DNA from: Synechococcus sp. AG-686-F08
GTDB lineage: Bacteria; Cyanobacteriota; Cyanobacteriia; PCC-6307; Cyanobiaceae
Assembly (NCBI GenBank): GCA_003210315.1
Contig: QCVQ01000016.1
Location: 1 to 38,297, forward strand
Length of the DNA: 38,297 bases
Direction of reading: 5' to 3'
Shown: positions 32,144 through 38,297 of the stretch, in pieces
How positions within the stretch are numbered: position 1 is the first letter of the stretch
Layout of the letters: the number at the start of each line of letters is the position of its first letter
Translations under genes and position numbers: made by a program
The notes under the pieces: model-generated
What the model saw: the letters and a program-made list of their open reading frames with translations, nothing else
The model's database searches: none
Told to the model about the DNA's origin: nothing

Positions 32144-33238
32144 TCAGGACGGTAATTCCGGGTATCCGAAACCCATCAGTAGCCGCAGCCGTTGCAAGCT
32201 GGCAGTCAAAACAAGCAGTGCCACGATGACGACACTGCCCAGTCCAAGGCGGCTCCAGCGCCATTGAGTCCACTGCAATCGGTTCTGCACGCCAATCGTT
32301 AGCGGCCAGATGAGCTCTCCCTTGGTGTTTTTGCTTGCCATTGCAGGGCTGCTTTGCAAGCGGCGCAAGCTCGTTTGGTTTCCAAGGCGCACCGCAATTT
32401 GCAGCTCATTCAGTCTCTCAAGAGCGCTTAGATCCAGTTCCAACAGCAGCTCCTGCTTGACACCCACAAGCCAGTTGCGCTCTTCCAGTTTGAGGGTGGG
32501 TGCTGGCAATACAAGGCCGGCAGTTCGTCCTGCTGCTGCGACCGTTTGGCTGAGGAGGGCAGCGGCGTCCTCACTGTTTTGGGTTGGTGCTTTGACTTCT
32601 AAGTGACCATTTCTTGAGTTGCGAATCTTCCAAGGCAGATGCATCGCCCTCAACTCTTGGCTGAACGCATCCTGCCAAGGAAGTTTTAAGCCACTGCGAC
32701 TGTCGATCGTCCAAGCCATCTCCACCCTGTCTGGTCCTGGGAGGCTGAGGTCTGCAGTAATACGGACGCAGCCACTCAACAGGAGCAATAGCCCAACCAG
32801 CACGGTGATGACAAGGACAGCGAAGCCTGCTGCTGGGGGTCGGGTTGGACCGGTAGGAGGTGATGGAGGTGGCGGTGGCAGTTTGCGGCGACTGAAGAGC
32901 TTTGTTCGTTTGCCAACACGAGGATCCATCTCCAAGGTTGGCAACTGCATCGACCAGCTCGCTGGCCTGGCCAGGGTTGGCGCTTCAAGAACATCAAGCA
33001 ATTGGCGTGCCCGTGTTTTCAGCTCTGGGTCTTTGCAGCGGGTGAGGAGCCGGCAGGTGCTCAGCGCTTTGCTCTCATCTCCCTTCCCCATCCAGGCTGT
33101 GACCAACAGCATCCGGATCTCAGCTCCTTGGCTTTCAGTGATCGGGTTGGCTTCTGCGAGCGGCTCCAACAGTGCGATGCACTGGCCGTAATCACCACGC
33201 TCGAGAGCGGCTTCCGCGGCTGCCAGTGCTTTGGTCAT
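32144..33238 (-). CDS. DUF3153 protein fused to a TPR-like N-terminal domain
   Basis: This is a 364-aa protein. Residues 1-85 are helical and TPR-like (AAEAALERGDYGQCIALLEP). A Pro-rich linker (PPPPPSPPTGPTRPP) precedes a transmembrane segment at about residues 139-156, ending in LLLLSGCVRITADLSLPGPD. The large beta-rich part after it matches DUF3153, known from cyanobacteria, and a second span lies near the C-terminus (GSVVIVALLVLTASL). The internal Leu-Ser-Gly-Cys looks like the lipobox of the stand-alone family. Here it is preceded by a cytosolic domain, so lipidation is unlikely. It starts three bases after argB ends. Confidence 0.75.
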   Translation of the reverse strand: MTKALAAAEAALERGDYGQCIALLEPLAEANPITESQGAEIRMLLVTAWMGKGDESKALSTCRLLTRCKDPELKTRARQLLDVLEAPTLARPASWSMQLPTLEMDPRVGKRTKLFSRRKLPPPPPSPPTGPTRPPAAGFAVLVITVLVGLLLLLSGCVRITADLSLPGPDRVEMAWTIDSRSGLKLPWQDAFSQELRAMHLPWKIRNSRNGHLEVKAPTQNSEDAAALLSQTVAAAGRTAGLVLPAPTLKLEERNWLVGVKQELLLELDLSALERLNELQIAVRLGNQTSLRRLQSSPAMASKNTKGELIWPLTIGVQNRLQWTQWRWSRLGLGSVVIVALLVLTASLQRLRLLMGFGYPELPS

Positions 33239-33241
33239 CGC

Positions 33242-34099
33242 TTAACCGCGGCCCAACACCATCGTTCCGATGCCTGCATCAGTAAAGACTTCAAGGAGAA
33301 GAGCGTGGGGGACACGACCATCCACGATGTGCGCTGCGGCAACCCCTTGGGCAAGGGCACGAATGCAACATTCCGTTTTGGGCGTCATCCCACCGGCAAC
33401 AACACCGTCGTGGATCAATTGCCTCGCCTCAGAGAGCCTGAGTTGTCGAATTAGAGAGTCGGGATTGTCGCGATCGCGAAGAATCCCTTGGGTGTCAGTC
33501 AACAAAATCAATTTCTCTGCTTCGAGGGCCGCAGCGAGCTCACCAGCAACCGTGTCGGCATTGATGTTGTGAGATTCCCCTTCCGGGTTGGCGGCCACGC
33601 TTGAAATCACCGGAACGTATCCCCGTGCCAGGAGTGGTTCCAACACATCTGGATTCACCCGTGCCACATCGCCGACCAAGCCATGGTTGCCATCCCCCCA
33701 GGGACGAGCTTCCACCAGTCGGCCGTCGCTACCGCTGAGGCCTACAGCGCTCGCTCCCAGACGATTGAGTCCATTCACGATCTGTTTGTTGACGCGGCCA
33801 ACAAGAACCATTTCCACCACGTCCATCGTCTCCGCATCGGTGACCCTCAAGCCATCACGAAATTCGGAGGGAATGTTGAGTCGCTTCAGCCAAGTGTTGA
33901 TCTCTGGGCCACCGCCATGAACCACGACTGGCTGCACTCCCACGCTGGCCAGCAAAGCGATGTCTCGAAAGACGGCGTCACGCAGCTCTGCGTGGACCAT
34001 GGCCGCTCCGCCGTATTTGACCACGATTCGTCGACCAGCGAATCGTTGGATGTAAGGAAGGGCCTCGCTCAGGACTGAGACCCGGAGGGAATCATCCAT
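33242..34099 (-). CDS. argB: Acetylglutamate kinase
   Basis: This 285-aa amino acid kinase phosphorylates N-acetylglutamate in arginine synthesis. Motifs are [25 protein letters not shown], the arginine-regulated-type N-helix upstream ([15 protein letters not shown]), [15 protein letters not shown] and [10 protein letters not shown]. In cyanobacteria the enzyme is relieved of arginine inhibition by PII; the N-terminal helix needed for hexamer formation is present. ATG at 34099. It is the middle gene of DUF2854-argB-DUF3153, with gaps of 11 and 3 bp. Confidence 0.96.
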   Translation of the reverse strand: MDDSLRVSVLSEALPYIQRFAGRRIVVKYGGAAMVHAELRDAVFRDIALLASVGVQPVVVHGGGPEINTWLKRLNIPSEFRDGLRVTDAETMDVVEMVLVGRVNKQIVNGLNRLGASAVGLSGSDGRLVEARPWGDGNHGLVGDVARVNPDVLEPLLARGYVPVISSVAANPEGESHNINADTVAGELAAALEAEKLILLTDTQGILRDRDNPDSLIRQLRLSEARQLIHDGVVAGGMTPKTECCIRALAQGVAAAHIVDGRVPHALLLEVFTDAGIGTMVLGRG

Positions 34100-34110
34100 G
34101 CTGCAGGTGC

Positions 34111-34677
34111 TCAGGGCTCTCCATGCTCGCTTGTCGTGGCGTCACTCTTCGGGAGCAGGGTCAAATCGAGTTGGTCGTTTTCTAGAGGAATGATTTGTGC
34201 TTCTAAACCTTTGGCAAAAAAGCGACCCAAGCGCTCGCTTCGTTCTTGCCAACGTTCGAGGCCTACCGCTTCGCAGGCAAATCGCATCCTCAGACCATAT
34301 CCCTTGTCACTACTGATTTCTTCAATCTCCAGGAGCTGAGAAGGCTTGTCCTCATCCCAGAGTTTCAACGCTTCGAGTGAACTTTCGAGGTGGGCTTTCT
34401 GTCCGTAGCGCCAGCGAGTGACATCGTTTAGCAGCTTGACCAGCTCAGGAGATGCCGCCTCGCGTTCCGCGCGAAATTGCGCTTTGGGTGTCACCCGGCG
34501 GGCGGGCGGAAGTTCTGAGGACTTGAGCGCAAGACCCCCGAGAAGAATCGGAATTCCGTAAAAAATGGTGGGCAGGCTGAGATTGGCATTGCCAGCTCCG
34601 TAGGCCAATGCACCAACCACGGTGAGGACACCGCCAGCGATGGTGATCAGACTTCCGGGCGAAATGAGCTCGTTCAT
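34111..34677 (-). CDS. DUF2854 membrane protein
   Basis: The frame reaches 34755, but the ATG at 34677 ([20 protein letters not shown]) gives the expected start of the DUF2854 family and 188 aa. Two spans lie near the N-terminus ([19 protein letters not shown] and [17 protein letters not shown]), followed by a soluble domain containing [19 protein letters not shown] and a family-like [15 protein letters not shown]. The family is widespread in cyanobacteria and chloroplasts without an agreed function. It heads the argB operon. Confidence 0.82.
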   Translation of the reverse strand: MNELISPGSLITIAGGVLTVVGALAYGAGNANLSLPTIFYGIPILLGGLALKSSELPPARRVTPKAQFRAEREAASPELVKLLNDVTRWRYGQKAHLESSLEALKLWDEDKPSQLLEIEEISSDKGYGLRMRFACEAVGLERWQERSERLGRFFAKGLEAQIIPLENDQLDLTLLPKSDATTSEHGEP

Positions 34678-34744
34678 GGGGGCCCGTGCATTGAAGCCAT
34701 TGTGACCAAGAGGGCTGCAGGATGGGAGGAGGAGTCCAACAATC

Positions 34745-34939
34745 ATGAACACCACGTCCGAGCAGCCCCTAGAAACCCGAGAGCTGATTGCACAGCTGGA
34801 GACGGATCGAGCTTGGTTGCTCGAACAAATTGATCGCGGCCGCTGGCCAGATTTGAGACTGGATCTAGCGGCCCTCGAGCGAGAACTGGGTCAGCTGCTC
34901 TTACGCGCTTCAGAGAAATTAACTGACAAAAGTCAGTGA
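34745..34939 (+). CDS. Small helical hypothetical protein, 64 aa
   Basis: ATG at 34745. The product is a Glu/Leu-rich helical protein (LIAQLETDRAWLLEQIDRG, then LDLAALERELGQLLLRA) that may form a coiled coil. It has no Cys, signal or span. It is divergent from the DUF2854 gene by 67 bp and converges with ssb. Composition supports a real gene. Function unknown. Confidence 0.65.
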   Translation: MNTTSEQPLETRELIAQLETDRAWLLEQIDRGRWPDLRLDLAALERELGQLLLRASEKLTDKSQ

Positions 34940-34960
34940 AAACCCAGGATTTTTCCGACT

Positions 34961-35443
34961 TTAAAAAGGAATGTCATCGGTCTCGGGAACAAGGGGAGAG
35001 GTGTTCCATTGAGCCGCTGAATCCTGCCCAGCCGCCGCGGGCTTGGTCGGTGATTCAGAAGACTGGGGCGTTTGAACTGGTACGGGTCGAGCTGGCGCTG
35101 TTCGCGCAGCGGCAGGGGGCTGGCCTTGGCTGGATCCAGCTGCGCCCACTGAATGCAGGCGCGAGAGAGTGAACTCAGCTCTCTTCTCTTTGGTGCCGTC
35201 TTGACGGGGAACCGTGTTCATGCGCAGTCTGCCCTCAATGACAAGACGCTGCCCTACTTGCACGCGATTTTGAAGGTCCTGGGCGAGGTTGCCCCATCCG
35301 ACGACCTTCAATTGACCCTTGGGGTCATCGGCTCGAAGGGCATCGAAGCAAACATCCATCTCTGCAATGGGTGTCTGATTGTCTTGGGTGTATCGCAGGG
35401 TGGGAGCTTGAAGGACATCCACCTCGAGCACGCAGTGGTTCAT
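34961..35443 (-). CDS. ssb: Single-stranded DNA-binding protein
   Basis: This 160-aa protein has an N-terminal OB fold of cyanobacterial type (MNHCVLEVDVLQAPTLRYT, then LKVVGWGNLAQDLQNRVQVG, then EGRLRMNT). A low-complexity Gln/Pro/Ala linker leads to the acidic tip DDIPF, which recruits PriA, RecO and other repair proteins. ATG at 35443. It is divergent from cobK with only 29 bp between the chosen starts. priA is encoded about 2.8 kb away. Confidence 0.93.
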   Translation of the reverse strand: MNHCVLEVDVLQAPTLRYTQDNQTPIAEMDVCFDALRADDPKGQLKVVGWGNLAQDLQNRVQVGQRLVIEGRLRMNTVPRQDGTKEKRAEFTLSRLHSVGAAGSSQGQPPAAARTAPARPVPVQTPQSSESPTKPAAAGQDSAAQWNTSPLVPETDDIPF

Positions 35444-35472
35444 TCTCAGCTGTGACAGTGAGCGTCATCCTG

Positions 35473-36267
35473 ATGCACCGACAGGAGAATCGCCAGGGCA
35501 TTGTCTGGTTGCTGGCAGGTACAGGCGATGGCCCGCATTTGGCGGCGGTTCTGATCTCGCAGGGTTGGCATGTTCACGTCAGCGTGGTGGGCGACATGGC
35601 TGCCCATCCCTATCGGGGATTGGAATTGGAAGCGATCCACGTGGGTGCTTTGGGTGGATCACAGGGGATTTCGCAATGGCTGCAGAGGATTCCTGTGGAT
35701 TGGGTTGTGGATGCCACTCACCCGTTTGCGCTGAGGATTAGTGACCAGTTGAACCAGGCTTGCAAGGGCTCGGGTCAAAAGTTGGTGCGGTTCGAACGGC
35801 CTATGGAGGCCTCCGGGAAGGCGGTTGTGCTCGGCTCCATGGCTGACCTTGTTGATCAGCCCTTATCGGGACGACGACTCCTCATCGCCCTCGGTGCACG
35901 CCAGTTGGCTGCAGCAGCGACCGTCGCTCGTCAGGCAGGAGCCACGGTGTTTGCCCGTGTTCTTCCTTCCCCGATGTCCCTGATTCAGGCAGCGGCAGCG
36001 GGACTTCCGCCGGAACACTTGGCAGTGGTGCGACCACTCCAGGGTCCCGAGCCGGGTGCACTGGAAGCAGCGGTTTGTAGGCGCTGGTCGATTACAGACG
36101 TGGTCTGCAGGCAGTCGGGGGGTGCGACTGAGGCGCTCTGGGCCCGCCTTTCGATGGAAATGGGTTTTGGGTTATGGCTGCTGCGCCGACCTGCGCCGAT
36201 TGCTGAAGTTCCTGTTGTGAATAGCGTGAACCAGCTTTTGGCGCATCTGAATGGCCCATCACCATGA
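35473..36267 (+). CDS. cobK: Precorrin-6A reductase (CobK/CbiJ)
   Basis: The frame opens upstream inside ssb. I place the start at ATG 35473 (a GTG five codons before is possible), giving 264 aa, normal for CobK. Motifs are VWLLAGTGDGPHLAAVL (nucleotide-binding loop), VDWVVDATHPFALRISDQL, LIALGARQLAAAA, and the late ITDVVCRQSGGA near the active site. The enzyme reduces precorrin-6A in the corrin ring pathway toward pseudocobalamin. Its end overlaps cutA by 17 bp. Confidence 0.9.
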   Translation: MHRQENRQGIVWLLAGTGDGPHLAAVLISQGWHVHVSVVGDMAAHPYRGLELEAIHVGALGGSQGISQWLQRIPVDWVVDATHPFALRISDQLNQACKGSGQKLVRFERPMEASGKAVVLGSMADLVDQPLSGRRLLIALGARQLAAAATVARQAGATVFARVLPSPMSLIQAAAAGLPPEHLAVVRPLQGPEPGALEAAVCRRWSITDVVCRQSGGATEALWARLSMEMGFGLWLLRRPAPIAEVPVVNSVNQLLAHLNGPSP

Positions 36268-36583
36268 TGCTTTGAGGTTGGTCCTAACTACGGAGGCGGA
36301 TCAACAGAAAGCCTCTGCACTCGCTGAGCAGCTGATTCGTCGTGAGCTGGCAGCTTGCGTCAGCTTTCAGGCCATCCAGTCTTGCTACCGCTGGGAAGGA
36401 AGGATTGAACATGCCAATGAAGTACAGCTTTTGATTAAGACCACCGCTCCAGGGTTGAGCGCGTTGCTCGAGGCTATTCAGGCACTCCACAGCTACGACA
36501 ACCCCGAGATTCTTCATTGGCAGGCTCAGCCATCTCTGGCCTATGGAGCATGGGCCGCGGCGTCCATCAATCCAGATGCTTAG
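36251..36583 (+). CDS. cutA: CutA family protein
   Basis: This is a 110-aa trimeric ferredoxin-fold protein of the CutA1 family. Matching elements are RLVLTTEADQQKASALAEQL, the ELAACVSFQAIQSCYRWEGRIE motif (LAACVxF and CYRWEGRI) and VQLLIKTT. It begins within the end of cobK (17-bp overlap) and its 3' end overlaps the convergent kinase gene by 17 bp. The name refers to copper tolerance in E. coli, but the cyanobacterial role is unsettled. Confidence 0.93.
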   Translation: MAHHHDALRLVLTTEADQQKASALAEQLIRRELAACVSFQAIQSCYRWEGRIEHANEVQLLIKTTAPGLSALLEAIQALHSYDNPEILHWQAQPSLAYGAWAAASINPDA

Positions 36584-37580
36584 CGATCAAATCTGGCAAT
36601 GAAACCTTCGAGCGAGGCCCTAGTTGGGTCACGACCTGTCCGGCACAGATGGACCCAATTTTTCCGCAGACATCCAAAGGAAGGTTTTGGGTGTAGCCAT
36701 GCAGGAAGCCACCTGCATAGAGATCGCCAGCTCCTGTGGTGTCAACGAGATCGCCGAGTTTGTAGGAGGGGATCTCCCACTTCTCCTCACCGCAAAGAAC
36801 AACAGAGCCTTGCGCGCTGCGGGTCAGGACGGCCACACTGCAGCGACCTTTCACTTGCTCGAGCGCGCTCTCGAAGTCCGCTGCTCCATACAGCGATTTA
36901 ATTTCATCCTCATTGGCAAAGAGCACATCCACATGCCCATCGACAAGCTCGAGAAAGCTCTCACGGTGACGGTCGACGCAGAAGCCATCTGACAGGGAGA
37001 GGGCAACTTGTCCGCCGCTTTCTCGGCAGGCTTCAGCCGCCGTGATGAAGGCTTTTTTTGCTGCGGGACTATCCCAGAGGTAGCCCTCGAGATAGAGAAC
37101 CTTGGTGTCGCGAACCATCGAGAGGTCGAGATCATCCGGGTCCAATTGGGTTGAGGCACCGAGGTAGGTGCACATCGTGCGTTCGGCGTCCGAGGTCACG
37201 AGAATGAGGCAACGCGCCGTGCTCGCGCCGGTTACGGCAGCCGGTGTCTCGAAACGGGTCCCTACGGCACGGATGTCGTGGGTAAAGATGGTTCCGAGTT
37301 GGTCGTCACGAACACGACCAATGAAGCCGGCCTTGCTCCCGAGTTGAGCGAGACCGGCCAGGGTGTTGGCTGCTGAACCTCCAGAGGTTTCGAGACCTGC
37401 ACCGCTGGCTTCGTAAAGGCTTTTGGCTTGATCTTCATCGACAAGGGCCATGCTGCCCTTGCTGAGATTGTGATCGCTCAGAAATTGGTCCTCGGCTTGA
37501 ACCAACACGTCGACGATGGCATTACCGATGCCCACGACGTCGAGAGAACTGGTCGTGCTGAACCGGGGAGTGGAGGACAT
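36567..37580 (-). CDS. PfkB-family carbohydrate/nucleoside kinase
   Basis: This 337-aa ribokinase-fold kinase has the N-terminal VVGIGNAIVDVLVQAEDQFL, the substrate segment GGSAANTLAGLAQLGSKAGF, and the catalytic C-terminal signature DTTGAGDLYAGGFLHGYTQ, with Asp as base and the anion hole. The GNAIVD and GGSAAN features are those of the adenosine-kinase-like subgroup, so a nucleoside or sugar substrate is possible. It is 71 bp downstream of purA, consistent with purine salvage. ATG at 37580. Confidence 0.88.
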   Translation of the reverse strand: MSSTPRFSTTSSLDVVGIGNAIVDVLVQAEDQFLSDHNLSKGSMALVDEDQAKSLYEASGAGLETSGGSAANTLAGLAQLGSKAGFIGRVRDDQLGTIFTHDIRAVGTRFETPAAVTGASTARCLILVTSDAERTMCTYLGASTQLDPDDLDLSMVRDTKVLYLEGYLWDSPAAKKAFITAAEACRESGGQVALSLSDGFCVDRHRESFLELVDGHVDVLFANEDEIKSLYGAADFESALEQVKGRCSVAVLTRSAQGSVVLCGEEKWEIPSYKLGDLVDTTGAGDLYAGGFLHGYTQNLPLDVCGKIGSICAGQVVTQLGPRSKVSLPDLIAKHLD

Positions 37581-37651
37581 CTCTGCTGTCGTTAATACAG
37601 CGGAAGTATGGCTGTTCGCTGGTTGGCTGTTTTGGGTGGGCAGTGCGTGCG

Positions 37652-38297
37652 CTAAGCGCTGAGGAGCGCGCGCTTAGGACCATGGATCGGATCTTCCACC
37701 ACGATCGTTTGGTCTCGGCTGGCACCGAGGGAGACGATCGCAATCGGCACGTCCATCAGGTCAGCGAGGAAGCGCAGGTAGTCCATTGCCGGAGCAGGGA
37801 GGTCTTCGAGCCGACGGCATTCAGCTGTGGAACATTGCCAGCCTGGGAGGGTCTCAAAGATTGGCTTGCAGCGAGCGAAATCTTCTGAGCTGCTGGGGAA
37901 GTAATCAATGCGTTCGCCATCGAGCTCATAGGCCACTGACACTTGGATCTCATCCATTTCGTCCAGCACATCGAGCTTGGTGATTGCAAGGCAATCCAGT
38001 CCGTTGACTTGCACGGCATAGCGCCCAATCACGCCATCAAACCAGCCACAGCGGCGACGGCGGCCAGTGGTCGTTCCAAATTCCCCGCCTCGATCACACA
38101 GCTGGTCGTTCAAGCTTCCTGACAGCTCTGTGGGAAAGGGGCCTTCCCCAACCCGAGTGGTGTATGCCTTGGCGACTCCAATCACTCTGTCGATCAGGGT
38201 CGGACCCACACCTGCACCGATGCAGGCACCTCCTGACACCGGATTAGACGAGGTCACGTAGGGATACGTGCCGTGATCAAGGTCCAGCAGAGTCCCT
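37652..38297 (-). CDS. purA: Adenylosuccinate synthetase, C-terminal half (runs off the window)
   Basis: About 214 codons are visible. The frame stays open through the right edge, so the start lies beyond the window. Family elements are [69 protein letters not shown] and [15 protein letters not shown]. The enzyme joins IMP and aspartate with GTP in AMP synthesis. The stop falls inside a perfect 8-bp inverted repeat (CTAAGCGC, 37652-37659, with GCGCTTAG, 37670-37677) that lacks a U tract. Confidence 0.95.
   Translation of the reverse strand, partial: GTLLDLDHGTYPYVTSSNPVSGGACIGAGVGPTLIDRVIGVAKAYTTRVGEGPFPTELSGSLNDQLCDRGGEFGTTTGRRRRCGWFDGVIGRYAVQVNGLDCLAITKLDVLDEMDEIQVSVAYELDGERIDYFPSSSEDFARCKPIFETLPGWQCSTAECRRLEDLPAPAMDYLRFLADLMDVPIAIVSLGASRDQTIVVEDPIHGPKRALLSA

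Noticed and set aside
37652-37677. Perfect 8-bp inverted repeat at the purA stop, considered as a terminator
   Set aside because: No U tract follows on the minus strand and pfkB continues 71 bp downstream on the same strand, so read-through is more likely. It is mentioned only in the purA entry.

Overview
The window reads as chromosome of a marine picocyanobacterium, most likely a Synechococcus (cluster 5) strain. Supporting this are dense gene packing with very short spacers, HemL, SSB and RpoD sequences of cyanobacterial type (RpoD has an Ala/Lys-rich N-terminal extension), several families I know mainly from cyanobacteria (DUF2854, DUF3153, a WxxKPWWCQPWS small membrane protein), and tetrapyrrole, corrin and iron-uptake genes scattered among housekeeping genes. 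The strain assignment is inference. I saw no tRNA, rRNA, CRISPR array, insertion sequence or phage gene.

Layout. Positions 1-2260 hold a run of short orphan genes, mostly on the + strand. Then come yajQ (2576-3070) and a secreted gamma-glutamyltransferase (3324-5141). Converging on these is a minus-strand block of two predicted outer-membrane beta-barrel proteins (DUF481 and OprB-like) lying just downstream of hemL. A 79-bp divergent spacer separates hemL from glcD and contains three adjacent perfect inverted repeats. glcD converges with xthA. A secreted 101-aa protein converges with a TPR-like protein. Next is a tightly coupled + strand operon (12309-16784): a conserved hypothetical, an M41-type zinc protease-like membrane protein lacking the AAA module, the nickel-pincer cofactor protein LarC, a UPF0104 membrane protein and a phytase-esterase-like protein. 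It abuts a convergent FutB-like iron permease.

Positions 18583-20215 (minus) hold a 49-aa membrane protein, a His-rich CobW/COG0523 GTPase and pterin carbinolamine dehydratase. Divergent from these are two tandem paralogous Cys-containing exported proteins, a small membrane protein, an M32 carboxypeptidase and inorganic pyrophosphatase, closed by a strong terminator. A minus-strand protein with a Coq4-like HDxxH-x11-E metal site and a TerB-like N-terminal region follows, then an L,D-transpeptidase, hemC, and a lower-GC stretch (26.7-28.1 kb) carrying an acidic protein and a YrhK-like duplicated membrane protein. rpoD and priA are divergent. The right end carries DUF2854-argB-DUF3153 (operon, minus), ssb, cobK-cutA, a PfkB-family kinase and the C-terminal half of purA, which runs off the edge.

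Working links between genes: hemL and hemC feed tetrapyrrole synthesis and cobK feeds corrin synthesis. futB with an upstream Fur-like palindrome, the CobW protein and LarC point to iron, zinc and nickel handling. glcD belongs to glycolate (photorespiratory) metabolism. The least understood items are the Coq4-like protein, the LarC operon, the tandem Cys-containing exported pair and the hemL/OprB junction.
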